Shown: positions 27,892 through 37,122 of the stretch, piece after piece
How positions within the stretch are numbered: position 1 is the first letter of the stretch
How the letters are laid out: the number at the start of each line of letters is the position of its first letter
Source: Chryseobacterium pennae
GTDB lineage: Bacteria > Bacteroidota > Bacteroidia > Flavobacteriales > Weeksellaceae
Assembly: GCF_003385515.1 (NCBI RefSeq)
Contig: NZ_QNVT01000003.1
Coordinates: 186,001-250,000 of the forward strand
Length of the DNA stretch: 64,000 bases
Direction of reading: 5' to 3'
Program-made: the position numbers and the translations under genes
Notes under the pieces: model-generated
Databases searched by the model: none
Seen by the model: the letters and a program-made list of their open reading frames with translations, nothing else
Told to the model about the DNA's origin: nothing

Positions 27892-28800
27892 ATGGCTTAT
27901 ATAGATTACTATAAAATTTTAGGCGTAGATAAAAGCGCAACCCAGGATGATATCAAAAAGGCATACCGGAAATTGGCCAGAAAGCTGCATCCGGACCTTA
28001 ATCCTGATGATAAAGAATCAGAAAGAAAATTCAAAGAGCTGAACGAAGCCAATGAAGTTCTCAGCAATCCTGAAAACCGTACAAAGTATGATAAATACGG
28101 AGAAAACTGGAAACATGGTGAAGAGTATGAAAAAGCGCAACAGCAGCAAAGACAGTACCAGCAACAGAACCATGATGGAGGTTTCTCTGGTGCAGACTTT
28201 GGAGAAGGCGAAGATTTTTCAGATTTCTTCCAAAATATGTTTGGTGGAGCTGATGGCTTTGGTAAAAGTTCCAGAGGAAGAGCTTCAGGAAAGTTTAAAG
28301 GACAGGATGTACAGGCAGAACTAACCCTGAATTTGAGAGATGCTGCGATAACCCACCCGCAAACTTTTGAAATCAATGGTAAAAAAGTGAGAATTACAAT
28401 TCCTGCCGGTGTTTATGATGGGCAGAAAATCAAATTAAAAGGCCATGGAAATCCGGGAGTGAGCGGGGGGCCAAACGGGGATCTTTATATCATATTCAAT
28501 ATTCCTGTAGATCCTGATTTTGAAAGGGTAGGAGATGATCTTAAAACAAAAATTGCTATTGATTTGTATACCGCAGTTTTAGGAGGGGACGTAAAAGTGA
28601 ATACACTGGATGGAAGTGTAAATCTTAAAGTAAAACCGGAGACCCAAAGCGGAATAACCGTAAGACTGAAAGGAAAGGGCTTCCCTGTCTATAAAAAAGA
28701 TGGGGAACATGGCGATCTTTTTGTCACCTACGAAGTGAAACTGCCTGTTAATCTTACCGATAAGCAGAAAGAACTTTTTGAACAACTTAAAAATTCCTAG
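27892..28800 (+). CDS. cbpA: DnaJ-type co-chaperone of the CbpA class
   Basis: A J-domain (residues about 1-70) with the essential HPD at 33-35 stimulates DnaK ATPase. It is followed by a Gln-rich linker ([10 protein letters not shown]) and a Gly/Phe-rich region with [11 protein letters not shown]. The two-part DnaJ C-terminal substrate-binding domain (about 135-300) follows. The four-CxxCxGxG zinc finger of DnaJ itself is absent, making this class B/CbpA. Length is 302. The next gene encodes the CbpM modulator, confirming the pair. Confidence 0.93.
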   Translation: MAYIDYYKILGVDKSATQDDIKKAYRKLARKLHPDLNPDDKESERKFKELNEANEVLSNPENRTKYDKYGENWKHGEEYEKAQQQQRQYQQQNHDGGFSGADFGEGEDFSDFFQNMFGGADGFGKSSRGRASGKFKGQDVQAELTLNLRDAAITHPQTFEINGKKVRITIPAGVYDGQKIKLKGHGNPGVSGGPNGDLYIIFNIPVDPDFERVGDDLKTKIAIDLYTAVLGGDVKVNTLDGSVNLKVKPETQSGITVRLKGKGFPVYKKDGEHGDLFVTYEVKLPVNLTDKQKELFEQLKNS

Positions 28801-28803
28801 GCT

Positions 28804-29106
28804 ATGAGTGAAAGAATATCACGGGAAGAACTCGTAAGAATATACAATATAGAAATCACCTTTTTTGATGAGCTTGTAGATTATGGTCTGCTGAACATAT
28901 ACATTGAAAATGAAGTTCATTATCTGATGTATGAAGACCTGCCGGATCTGGAAAAATTTGCCAACTGGCATTATGACCTTGAAATCAATCTTCCCGGTTT
29001 GGAAGTTATTCATAATATGCTGAAAAAACTGGACGCTTTAAAACGGAGAAACAGAGAGCTGATGAATAAACTTTCAGCAATCAGTGACCAATATGAAGAT
29101 ATTTAG
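28804..29106 (+). CDS. cbpM: Chaperone modulator CbpM
   Basis: A 100-residue MerR/CbpM-like helical protein that binds the J-domain of CbpA and restrains its activity. It opens with ISREELVRIYNIEITFFDELVDYGLL, like the winged-helix part of CbpM, and ends in a Leu/Lys/Glu helix. Its ATG is 3 nt after the cbpA stop, so translation is likely coupled. Confidence 0.88.
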   Translation: MSERISREELVRIYNIEITFFDELVDYGLLNIYIENEVHYLMYEDLPDLEKFANWHYDLEINLPGLEVIHNMLKKLDALKRRNRELMNKLSAISDQYEDI

Positions 29107-29141
29107 CTTAGTTTTGTAGCTTTTTAAAGCAACCATGTATT

Positions 29142-29669
29142 ATGAGTGAGGAAAAAGTAATTACATTAAAACCTGAGAGAAAGAATTTTGAAGATATTTA
29201 TTTTAGCGGAAATCAGGGAAGTCTGCTTTTTTCTCCTACCACTAAAGGTAAAACAATAACTACAATTGCAGCAGCCATCATTTTATTGGTTGCATTACTT
29301 CTGAAAGACAATTTTAGTAAAGAAAGTCAAGGTATCTTATACTTTTTCAGCTTTATTTTACTGCTTTGTGCTATTTATCTGTCTGTAAGTGTTAATAAGG
29401 TTTCAAGATGGAAAAAACAGGTAAATCATTACCTGAATACTCTGGAAAAATGTAAGATTTACGAAATTAGAATCGAACATAATTTTTTTACAGTCAATAT
29501 TGATGATGAAAAAGAGACCAGTGAATGGAAAGACTTTGAGTTTTTTGACAGTAACAATGATTTCATTTCCCTTGAAGGAAAATACAGCTATATGTTTCCC
29601 AGAAAGGCAATGAGTGAAAGAGAATATTCTTTACTTAAGACCATTTTAAAAGAGAATATAAAATCATAA
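29142..29669 (+). CDS. YcxB-like membrane protein
   Basis: A 175-residue protein with a short cytoplasmic start and two adjacent membrane helices (about residues 35-55 and 64-84). A C-terminal soluble domain follows, where a SEWKDFEFFDSNNDFISLEGKY-like segment and MFPRKAMS match the YcxB-like pattern of a strand, a turn and a PRxxF/M ending. Function unknown. It is 35 nt after cbpM on the same strand, followed by a bidirectional terminator. Confidence 0.65.
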   Translation: MSEEKVITLKPERKNFEDIYFSGNQGSLLFSPTTKGKTITTIAAAIILLVALLLKDNFSKESQGILYFFSFILLLCAIYLSVSVNKVSRWKKQVNHYLNTLEKCKIYEIRIEHNFFTVNIDDEKETSEWKDFEFFDSNNDFISLEGKYSYMFPRKAMSEREYSLLKTILKENIKS

Positions 29670-29670
29670 A

Positions 29671-29697
29671 AAAATCAGAGCAAAACGCTCTGATTTT
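29671..29697. terminator. Bidirectional terminator between convergent genes
   Basis: AAAATCAGAGC pairs perfectly with GCTCTGATTTT around a 5-nt loop, with A and T tracts on both sides. It serves the YcxB-like gene and the beta-synthase gene. Confidence 0.88.
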
Positions 29698-29721
29698 TTA
29701 TTTTATAATGTTGTCTTTCGC

Positions 29722-30705
29722 TTATTCCAGCCACCCCATTTCTTTCATCCACTCGTCATTGTAGATCTTTCCTACATATCTTGAACCATGATCGTGAAGC
29801 AATACTACAATAACATCATCTTTAGTGAACTGATCTTTCATCTGAATCAATGATGCAATAGCACTTCCTGCAGAGTATCCACAGAAGATTCCTTCTTCTT
29901 TAGCCAGTTTTCTTGCATAGATGGCTCCATCTTTATCAGTTACTTTCTCAAAATGATCGATAACAGACATATCGTAGTTTTCAGGAATGATATCTTCACC
30001 AATTCCTTCAGTGATATAAGTATAAGCGTGATCGTAGTGTAATTCTCCGGTTTCATGGAATTCTTTAAGGATAGAACCGTAAGTATCAACTCCAATCACT
30101 TTAATATCTTTATTTTTTTCCTTGAAGAATGTTCCACATCCTGTAACGGTACCTCCTGTTCCTGCTCCTGCTACAAAGTGAGTAAGTTTCCCTTCCGTCT
30201 GTTCCCAGATCTCAGGTGCCGTAGACTCGTAGTGAGCGGTTCTGTTGGATAAGTTGTCATATTGGTTTACATACCATCCGTTTTCTGTTTCCTTAGCCAG
30301 TCTTTTAGATACTGAATAATAAGAACGCGGATCTGTAGGTTTTACATCTGTAGGGCAAACGATTACTTCAGCACCCACAGCACGAAGGATATCGCACTTT
30401 TCTTTAGATTGTTTGGAATTGGTTACAAAGATACATTTGTATCCTTTGATGATAGCAGCCAGCGCCAGTCCCATTCCTGTATTTCCGGAAGTTCCTTCAA
30501 TAATGGTTCCCCCAGGTTTTAATCTGCCGTCTTTTTCGGCATCTTCGATCATTTTTAGAGCCATTCTGTCCTTCACCGAGTTTCCGGGGTTGAAGGTCTC
30601 AACTTTTGCTAAAACTAATGCAGGAAAGTCTTCACCTAATACATTGTTAAGTTTTACCAATGGTGTATTTCCTATAGTTTCAAGGATATTTTTTGCGTAT
30701 TTCAT
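29722..30705 (-). CDS. PLP-dependent cysteine/cystathionine beta-synthase family enzyme
   Basis: A fold-type II PLP enzyme making cysteine or cystathionine from (O-acetyl)serine. The Schiff-base lysine is K45 in NPGNSVKDRMA, the substrate loop is EGTSGNTG, and the phosphate-binding loop is GAGTGGTVTG. The C-terminal part, with IFCGYSAGSA and LLHDHGSRYVGKIYNDEWM, resembles the catalytic core of cystathionine beta-synthase more than CysK. The regulatory CBS domains are absent at 327 residues. It is monocistronic and minus strand. The exact substrate (O-acetylserine, serine plus homocysteine, or sulfide) is open. Confidence 0.88.
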   Translation of the reverse strand: MKYAKNILETIGNTPLVKLNNVLGEDFPALVLAKVETFNPGNSVKDRMALKMIEDAEKDGRLKPGGTIIEGTSGNTGMGLALAAIIKGYKCIFVTNSKQSKEKCDILRAVGAEVIVCPTDVKPTDPRSYYSVSKRLAKETENGWYVNQYDNLSNRTAHYESTAPEIWEQTEGKLTHFVAGAGTGGTVTGCGTFFKEKNKDIKVIGVDTYGSILKEFHETGELHYDHAYTYITEGIGEDIIPENYDMSVIDHFEKVTDKDGAIYARKLAKEEGIFCGYSAGSAIASLIQMKDQFTKDDVIVVLLHDHGSRYVGKIYNDEWMKEMGWLE

Positions 30706-30818
30706 AAATGTTTTATATGCGGTGCAAAGATAATGCTTTTAAAATTATCTGTATTGAGATCATACGTCTTTAAAGATCAAAAACAGATCAGCAAAAACTT
30801 TAAATTTTGATATTGAGT

Positions 30819-32048
30819 TTAATTATACTTGATTGCCTTCACCGGGGAAATCTTACTGATCAGATAACTCGGAATAATTAAGGCAAGAGCAGATATAGCC
30901 AAAATTCCTAATGAAATAGATACAATGGCCACAGGGTTAAGGTCTACCGGAACTGTACTCACATAGTAATTTTCCGGGTTAAGCTTAATAATTCCAAAGA
31001 ATTTCTGGATAAGAATTAATCCTAATCCAATGGCATTACCATATAAAAGACCTGGAATCATGATGATAAGTGTATAATTGATAAAGGTAGCTCTGATCTG
31101 CGCATTGCTAGCTCCTAAAGTCTTCAGCAAACCTATGGAATTGGTTCTTTCAATAATAAGAATCAGAAGAACCATAATAATATTGATAACCACTACAATC
31201 AGCATGATAATGATGATCAGAGCGATGTTGGTATCGAAAATACTGATCCAGTCCGTGATTTGTGGAAATTTTTCAGTTGCTTTTTCAGCATAATTCTTAT
31301 AGCCGATCAGTTTTTCGATTTCAGGAAAATCTTTGTCGATGTCATTAACGTTTTTCAGGAAAATGTCGATTCCGCCAATCTCATCAGGCTTCATATCCTG
31401 AATTTTTCTGGCATGATTAATTCCACCAATCACAAACTGTTCATCAATAAGTTTGATATCCGTTCTATAGATTCCGATAATTTTGAATTTACGATAAAGT
31501 GGTTTTTGATCTGCTTTTAAGAAAACCGTAACGATACTGTCGTTTACTTTAAGGTGGAGATCTTTGGCTATTTTTTGTGAAATGGCCACATCACTGTTGA
31601 AGCCTACTTCTGTAACCTTGGGAGTAGTTCCAGCGATAAGGAATTTTTTAAACCTTAAACTGTCGAAGTCTTTTCCGATTCCTTTGAATATAATTCCTGC
31701 AAAATTATGCTCATTACGCATAATCCCGGTAACAGTCACATATTTTTGGGTACTTTCCACATCAGGAAGTTCCCTTATTTTAGCAATATTCAATCCATGG
31801 TTATCTAAAACCGAGGTGTTATAAGAGGAATTGGATCGGGTAGATCTTACCGTGATGTGTCCGCTGAAATCTGCCAGTCTCTCCTTAATAGCTTTTTTGG
31901 AACCGAATCCAGTGGCTACAGTAATCAGGGAAACAATGATTCCCAGTGCTACGGAAAGCCTGCCAATGAAGATGATAACCCTTGAAAGGTTATTTTTGTT
32001 ATCTTTGGAAAATGCTATTTTTCTAGAGAAATATAAAGGAAACTTCAA
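30819..32048 (-). CDS. FtsX-like (LolC/LolE or MacB-type) ABC transporter permease
   Basis: An inner-membrane permease with one N-terminal helix (SVALGIIVSLITVATGFG), a large periplasmic domain and three C-terminal helices, the layout of LolC/E and MacB-type permeases. No ATPase or periplasmic partner gene is adjacent. The start is uncertain: the conserved N-terminus (KFPLYFSRKIAFS) fits a TTG at 32048, giving about 410 residues. An ATG at 32117 would add 23 poorly conserved residues and overlap the divergent namZ coding start. Lipoprotein release or toxic-compound export are both possible roles. Confidence 0.8.
   Translation of the reverse strand: MKFPLYFSRKIAFSKDNKNNLSRVIIFIGRLSVALGIIVSLITVATGFGSKKAIKERLADFSGHITVRSTRSNSSYNTSVLDNHGLNIAKIRELPDVESTQKYVTVTGIMRNEHNFAGIIFKGIGKDFDSLRFKKFLIAGTTPKVTEVGFNSDVAISQKIAKDLHLKVNDSIVTVFLKADQKPLYRKFKIIGIYRTDIKLIDEQFVIGGINHARKIQDMKPDEIGGIDIFLKNVNDIDKDFPEIEKLIGYKNYAEKATEKFPQITDWISIFDTNIALIIIIMLIVVVINIIMVLLILIIERTNSIGLLKTLGASNAQIRATFINYTLIIMIPGLLYGNAIGLGLILIQKFFGIIKLNPENYYVSTVPVDLNPVAIVSISLGILAISALALIIPSYLISKISPVKAIKYN
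32000..32007 (+). promoter_or_regulatory. Candidate -7 box for namZ inside the permease gene
   Basis: TATCTTTG is an exact TAnnTTTG match, 46 nt before the namZ ATG, with TTG 15 nt upstream (31982-31984). A second, overlapping-type box TATTTTTG lies at 31991-31998. Both are within the first codons of the minus-strand permease. Confidence 0.45.
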
Positions 32049-32052
32049 GCTT

Positions 32053-33249
32053 ATGAATTTAGATTTCAAAATTAAAAATTTACTTCTGATTTGCCTAATT
32101 TTTTTAGGAGTATTCAACCAATATTATTCTCAAACTCAAGTTCAACCGGATTTTAAAACCGGAGCAGATCAGCCTGAGCTTTATTTATCCTTATTAAAAG
32201 ATAAAACGATTGGAGTAGTGACCAATCAGACAGGTTTGATGAGTGACAGAACTCACCTCGTAGATTTTTTAGTCAAAAATGGGGTGAAGATCAAAGCTAT
32301 TTTTGCCCCTGAACATGGTTTCAGAGGAGATGCTGATGCGGGAGCAAAAGTGAAAAACGGGGTGGATGTAAAAACCGGAATTCCCATTGTTTCCCTGTAT
32401 GGCAGTAATAAAAAGCCGAAACCTGAACAATTGGCAGGAATAGATATTGTTGTTTTTGATATTCAGGATGTGGGAGTGAGGTTCTATACATATATTTCTA
32501 CTCTAACTTATCTCATGGAAGCAGGTGCTGAAAATAAGGTTGAAGTAATGGTTCTGGATCGCCCCAATCCGCATGACGGATATACAGACGGCCCTGTTTT
32601 GAGAAAAAAATGGGCCAGTTTCGTTGGAATGCACGAAGTTCCGGTAGTTTATGGACTGACTATCGGGGAATATGGAAATATGGTAAATGGAGAAAAATGG
32701 CTGAAAAATGGTGTTCAGGCAAAATATACCCTGATTCCAATGAAAAATTACCATAAAAAGCAACGCTATACGATATTAGACAAACCATCACCAAATTTAC
32801 CTAATGATAAGGCGATTAATTTATACCCTATCTTATGTTTTTTTGAAGGGACTCAGGTTTCTGTAGGAAGAGGAACTGATCAGCCTTTTCAGATTTATGG
32901 TTCACCGTGGACGGAAAGTTTACCCTATAAATTTACCCCTAAACCAAGCTATGGAGCTAAGGATCCATTTCTGAATGGGAAGCTGTGTTATGGAGAAGAC
33001 CTTTCCAGCTATCCTAAGGACCTGAGAGAACTGAATCTTGAATGGGTAATCAAAGCTTACCAGGCCTATAAAAATCCGCAGCTGGATTTCTTTTTGAAGA
33101 ATCTGTGGTTTGATACCCTTTCGGGAACTGATGAATTCAGAAAACAGATTATTGCCGGAAAATCAATTCCTGAAATTAAGGCTTCATGGAAAAAGGATCT
33201 GGAGGATTTTGAAAAGATCAGAACCCGATATGTGACGTACGAAGATTAA
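32053..33249 (+). CDS. namZ: NamZ-type exo-beta-N-acetylmuramidase (DUF1343)
   Basis: Family PF07075; the characterised member releases terminal MurNAc from peptidoglycan fragments. A signal peptide (to about residue 26) is followed by the DUF1343 core. Motifs include GVVTNQTGL, FAPEHGFRGDADAG, FDIQDVGVRFYTYISTL, VLDRPNP and VSVGRGTDQPFQIYGSPW. Length is 398 residues from the ATG at 32053. An in-frame upstream start (31831) is rejected because it lies antisense within the permease gene. The start codon sits only a few bases from the divergent permease start. It points to cell-wall recycling in the periplasm. Confidence 0.9.
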   Translation: MNLDFKIKNLLLICLIFLGVFNQYYSQTQVQPDFKTGADQPELYLSLLKDKTIGVVTNQTGLMSDRTHLVDFLVKNGVKIKAIFAPEHGFRGDADAGAKVKNGVDVKTGIPIVSLYGSNKKPKPEQLAGIDIVVFDIQDVGVRFYTYISTLTYLMEAGAENKVEVMVLDRPNPHDGYTDGPVLRKKWASFVGMHEVPVVYGLTIGEYGNMVNGEKWLKNGVQAKYTLIPMKNYHKKQRYTILDKPSPNLPNDKAINLYPILCFFEGTQVSVGRGTDQPFQIYGSPWTESLPYKFTPKPSYGAKDPFLNGKLCYGEDLSSYPKDLRELNLEWVIKAYQAYKNPQLDFFLKNLWFDTLSGTDEFRKQIIAGKSIPEIKASWKKDLEDFEKIRTRYVTYED

Positions 33250-33255
33250 TTAGAA

Positions 33256-33391
33256 TAGGCAGGAAGCTTGAGGATGGAAGCTTGAAGTTATGAAGATCAT
33301 AAAGCATGACTTTTATTCTTTTTAAAAATCACTTAGTGGTAATGCGACTGTAAGTAACTTCCAGCCTCATGCTTCCAGCTTCCAACTTTAA
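33256..33391. repeat. Inverted pair of GGAAGC-type repeats between namZ and the next gene
   Basis: A plus copy (33262-33280, GGAAGCTTGAGGATGGAAG) and a minus copy (33357-33384, whose reverse complement reads GGAAGCATGAGGCTGGAAG inside it) flank about 75 nt of AT-rich sequence. The arms match at 17 of 19 positions. The element fills nearly the whole gap between convergent genes. Confidence 0.65.
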
Positions 33392-33598
33392 CTAATCAAA
33401 ATTTTGAGGCGGGTTTTTATCGTTTTTACCCTTATTTAATATAAATAGTCCGATTGTTAATCCGACTACACCTGCAAAAGCAGTTAATAAAGCCCTCTGT
33501 AATTTGTCTGGAAGATCATTTCCCAGATAATTCATTAAAAAAAGGATCACAAAAGTGATCACTGAAATGATGATATGATTTTTTCCGAATGGCTTCAT
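33392..33598 (-). CDS. Small two-helix membrane protein
   Basis: A 68-residue protein not recognised by family. Two hydrophobic helices (about residues 8-24 and 36-54) are joined by a short charged loop (GNDLPDKLQRA), ending in a Lys/Asn-rich tail. It lies 4 nt after the DUF3575-like gene, so it is the last gene of a minus-strand operon with that barrel and the thioredoxin protein. Confidence 0.6.
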   Translation of the reverse strand: MKPFGKNHIIISVITFVILFLMNYLGNDLPDKLQRALLTAFAGVVGLTIGLFILNKGKNDKNPPQNFD

Positions 33599-33602
33599 TG
33601 TA

Positions 33603-34238
33603 TTATTTAAATTTGTAAGAGATCATAACTCCACCTCTGTAAGGCAAAATTTCACCACTTTTATTAAGTCCTTCTACCCCAATGTCATAACGTTTTCCTG
33701 TAGTTCTGTCATACCCTTTATAAAAACTTTGTGCAGTTCCAATAGTGGCATAAAGATCAAGATTCCATCTTTCAGATAACTGAAATTGATAACCTCCTGT
33801 GACTCCTAACATAATAGAAAAACCTCTTTGATAGAGATTTGATATAACGAAGGAATCTCCATTGTCTGATATAGAAATAGCATTGTTGTTCCAATAATTC
33901 CATTTCTGTGCATTATAGGCAGCCAAAGAAATATTGGCACCTAGGTACCAGTGCTTGAAAGCTTCTTTGAAATAATATCTTCCTTCAGCAGAAACAGAAT
34001 AAAACTGTAATTCATGTCCTGAAAATGATTTCCATGGAGAGATAAAGACATCTCCCTGAAGGGTATATTTAGGACTAATCTGTTTTTCTACACCCAGATT
34101 AAAAACACCTACCGGTAAAAAAAGAGCATTTCCCTTTACATACAAACTTTTCTCTTCGCTTTGTTCCTGCTCCTGAGCCTTTAGAGATCCTATGCTCAGA
34201 AATGCCAAAGCTCCCATTAATACTCTGTATTTCATCAA
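33603..34238 (-). CDS. DUF3575-type outer-membrane beta-barrel protein
   Basis: A 211-residue protein with a Sec signal peptide (ending LKAQ). Alternating strands typical of small barrels follow, including NLGVEKQISPKYTLQGDVFISPW, SAEGRYYF, WYLGANI and a terminal aromatic-rich strand (GGVMISYKFK). This matches the DUF3575 pattern of Bacteroidota. Function unknown. It lies 5 nt downstream of the thioredoxin-family gene, suggesting one transcript. Confidence 0.75.
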   Translation of the reverse strand: MMKYRVLMGALAFLSIGSLKAQEQEQSEEKSLYVKGNALFLPVGVFNLGVEKQISPKYTLQGDVFISPWKSFSGHELQFYSVSAEGRYYFKEAFKHWYLGANISLAAYNAQKWNYWNNNAISISDNGDSFVISNLYQRGFSIMLGVTGGYQFQLSERWNLDLYATIGTAQSFYKGYDRTTGKRYDIGVEGLNKSGEILPYRGGVMISYKFK

Positions 34239-34243
34239 TATGT

Positions 34244-35419
34244 TTATTTTATTTGTTTTAATAATTCCTCAGCTAATTTGGAATCTCTGTTAGCCTGAAC
34301 TGCCATGTTTTTAGACATTTCAGCGTAGTTTTTTGCCATTTCTTTATTTCCGGTCAAGAAATAAAGTTTACCAAGGATATAAGTGTTTTCAGAAGTTTCT
34401 CCTCTCATTACGGACTTTTCTGCCCATTCTGTTGCTTTTTTTAATGAAGATGGTGTTTTTACATGGTCTACAAATACCCATGCTGCTCTTAAAAGTTCAT
34501 CAGGATTAAATGAATCCGGGGTTTTATAATAATCCAATGCTGCTTTTTCGTATTCAGGGAAATTGGCATTTCTCTCATAATAGTTAAGCTTAGTCTGGTT
34601 GAGTTTTGTAGTAGCTGTTTGTTTTCCTACCAATGGTTCAGCCATTTTTATAAAGTATTCATCGTTGATCCTTTTATTTTTGTCATCAATAGACTGTTCT
34701 ATGATCTTCGATAATTTAAGCTGGGCATCAAATTCGTTATATGTTTCTTCAGGAAGAAATTTGACAATCTCTGCCTTTCTGGAAGTAAAAGCTTTGTAAT
34801 TGGAATCTTCAGTTGATTTTAAGAAAAATAGCATGAATCCTATGTCATCTTTTGAAAGCGGTTCAGCTGCTTTTTTGTTTTCAAAATACCTTTCGGAGGC
34901 CTTTTTAGCAAACTCGTAATCTGTATCAGAATTTAGCCTCATTATATTGATCAGAAATTCGGGATCTTTTTCTCCGTTGGCAAATCTCTCTTTCAGAGAA
35001 CCTTTTTTATTTCCTTGAGAATTGATATCCTGAGCCATAGCCACAAACATACTTTCTTCCATATAGCCTGTGTTTCTGGAAACAAGCTCACCTTCACCGT
35101 TCAGGAAAAGATAAGTAGGATAGGAACGGACTCCAAATTTAGAAGCAAGGTCTCTTCCTTCTCCTTTTTCCATATCAAATCTTGCATTGATGAAATTGGT
35201 ATTGAAATATTCTCTTACGGATTTCTGAGGAAAAACATTTTTTTCCATCATCTTACATGGTCCGCACCAGGAAGCATAAGCATCAATGAAAACCAGTTTT
35301 TTTTCCTTTTTAGCTTTGGCTATAATATCTTTAAATGGTAGTTCCTGGAACTGTATAGTCTCCTGAGCGGAGATCATGATAGAGCAAACAATAGATATCC
35401 CTGAGATGATCTTCTTCAT
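34244..35419 (-). CDS. Secreted thioredoxin-family protein
   Basis: A periplasmic thioredoxin-fold protein. The signal peptide ends ISAQ. A thioredoxin domain (about residues 22-135) has the redox motif WCGPC at C52/C55 and the cis-Pro in SYPTYLFL. A helical C-terminal region of about 240 residues carries TPR-like segments. I start at the ATG at 35419 because the upstream ATG at 35458 adds 13 residues before a standard signal. A disulfide reductase role is inferred. It is first in the minus-strand operon with the barrel protein and the small membrane protein. Confidence 0.85.
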   Translation of the reverse strand: MKKIISGISIVCSIMISAQETIQFQELPFKDIIAKAKKEKKLVFIDAYASWCGPCKMMEKNVFPQKSVREYFNTNFINARFDMEKGEGRDLASKFGVRSYPTYLFLNGEGELVSRNTGYMEESMFVAMAQDINSQGNKKGSLKERFANGEKDPEFLINIMRLNSDTDYEFAKKASERYFENKKAAEPLSKDDIGFMLFFLKSTEDSNYKAFTSRKAEIVKFLPEETYNEFDAQLKLSKIIEQSIDDKNKRINDEYFIKMAEPLVGKQTATTKLNQTKLNYYERNANFPEYEKAALDYYKTPDSFNPDELLRAAWVFVDHVKTPSSLKKATEWAEKSVMRGETSENTYILGKLYFLTGNKEMAKNYAEMSKNMAVQANRDSKLAEELLKQIK

Positions 35420-35511
35420 TTTCAAATAAGATTTGTAGCGAAGATAAATAATTTTCAAAATATAAAGGAGGGAATCTGAAGGTTGAATGATTTATTAACT
35501 AATTTTAAGAC

Positions 35512-37122
35512 TTATATCTTTTGGGCTGGATTTTTTAAGCGATCTATAAAGTAGGAGGGAGTAACTCCTGTTTCTTTCTTGAAAACCGTTATAAAAGCCT
35601 GATGAGATGCGAATCCACATTCTTCTGCCAGATAACTGATTTTATATTCTCTGTACTGAGCATCTTCATAAAGTTTACGTGTGATGTACTCTATCCTTAA
35701 TCCGTTGATATAGTTACTGAAAGATTTTCCTCTGTGAATTTTTATAATTTCTGTAAGGTATCTTTGGTTGGTATTTAAAGCATGGGCAAGCGAGCTTAAG
35801 CTGACGCTTTTCTTCAGATATCTGTCTGAGTTTTCAAATTTTTCCAGTCTGATAAGTATTGATTTAAGTGTTTCTTCAGAAATTTGTATAGGAACAGATG
35901 CTCTTTTCTCTTCTTCGGTATCATTTTTAGGAGATGTCCAGTTGTGCATACCTTTGAGTTTATCAAGTAATTTTTGGTATTTTCTTTTATCCTGATTTTT
36001 TTTCTTTTTTAGATACAGCGAACCTGTTAATAGGATAGTAATGATAGATACAACAGCTAAGATGATAATATTACGGGTGTTATTTCGATAGTTTTTTTCT
36101 TTTTGTGAAGTAATTTTTACAAGGGTATTTCCAGCTTCTTTTTTTTGTGTCAGTGCAATACTGTCGGAAAGATTAGAATACAGCTTTGAGTATTTCAGGG
36201 CAGAATCTTTATCTTTTATTACTTCATAAGAATTGGCCAGTATCATATAAGAAATCTGTCTTTCTCCTATCTGTTGGGATTGTTTTTCAAACTGTAAAGC
36301 ATTGGTAGCATATTGTATGGCCTTTTCTGGTTGCTGTTGATTATCATAGAACCTTCCTAATGAGTTCAGTACGAATAGTAGATTAGTCGAATTGGTAAGA
36401 TTTCTCTCTTCAAGAATTTTTAAAGATTTCAGAAGGTATTGTTCTGCTAACTGAGGTTGCTGAGGAGTGTAAACTCCCGTATAAAACATTCCCATATTCA
36501 TATAGATACGGGAAATCTGATAATATTTGGAAGCCGGAAACGGAAGATCACTATCATTTTCCTGTACGGATTCTATTTCATGCAGGCTTTTATTAAGGTA
36601 CGCCACCATAGTATCCTGTGGAGCTTTGGTTGTTTCATAATAGTTGAGCAAATTTTGGTAGGTACGGTAAAGTCTGTAGTGTTGCTGTTTGTTCTTGTAA
36701 TAAATAATAGCTTTTTGTAGTTCATGATAGGCTTCATCATTAAAACCAAGGTCTAAATAAGCACTGCCTCTGAATTCATGAACTTGGGCTATGACTTCAT
36801 TATCTTCTAGTTCTTTAGCTAACTTTTCGGTTTTATAACTGTATTCTAAGCTTTTTTTAGGATTTTCTGCAAAGTTGAGATAATTGGCCATCAGATATTT
36901 ACTGCTGATCATCAGTCCTTTTTTATATTCTGAGGTTTCAGCTCTTTTCTCAATATCTTCATAAAAGGTGATGATCTTTTTCGTATCCCTATTTGGGAGT
37001 CTTGAATCTGACATTGTTTTAGCTTGTTCAAGCATTCTGTCAATTTCCTTTTCCTTACTACTATGGTCGTTGGTGCATGCTAGTATAATGGAGAGTAAGG
37101 AAAGAAATAAAAGTTTTTTCAT
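35512..37122 (-). CDS. Membrane-anchored TPR regulator with AraC-type HTH
   Basis: A 536-residue protein with an exported N-terminus (LACTND lipobox-like end), a TPR-rich helical region (about residues 50-330) that would be periplasmic, one membrane helix (about 352-370), and a cytoplasmic C-terminal AraC-type HTH domain (about 430-530). This layout lets a periplasmic sensor act directly on DNA without a kinase. It sits 93 nt upstream of the thioredoxin operon on the same strand and could regulate it. The ligand is unknown. Confidence 0.82.
   Translation of the reverse strand: MKKLLFLSLLSIILACTNDHSSKEKEIDRMLEQAKTMSDSRLPNRDTKKIITFYEDIEKRAETSEYKKGLMISSKYLMANYLNFAENPKKSLEYSYKTEKLAKELEDNEVIAQVHEFRGSAYLDLGFNDEAYHELQKAIIYYKNKQQHYRLYRTYQNLLNYYETTKAPQDTMVAYLNKSLHEIESVQENDSDLPFPASKYYQISRIYMNMGMFYTGVYTPQQPQLAEQYLLKSLKILEERNLTNSTNLLFVLNSLGRFYDNQQQPEKAIQYATNALQFEKQSQQIGERQISYMILANSYEVIKDKDSALKYSKLYSNLSDSIALTQKKEAGNTLVKITSQKEKNYRNNTRNIIILAVVSIITILLTGSLYLKKKKNQDKRKYQKLLDKLKGMHNWTSPKNDTEEEKRASVPIQISEETLKSILIRLEKFENSDRYLKKSVSLSSLAHALNTNQRYLTEIIKIHRGKSFSNYINGLRIEYITRKLYEDAQYREYKISYLAEECGFASHQAFITVFKKETGVTPSYFIDRLKNPAQKI

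Noticed and set aside
31831-32052. A longer namZ protein starting in the permease gene
   Set aside because: The extra residues are antisense to a conserved permease and precede a normal signal peptide start at 32053.
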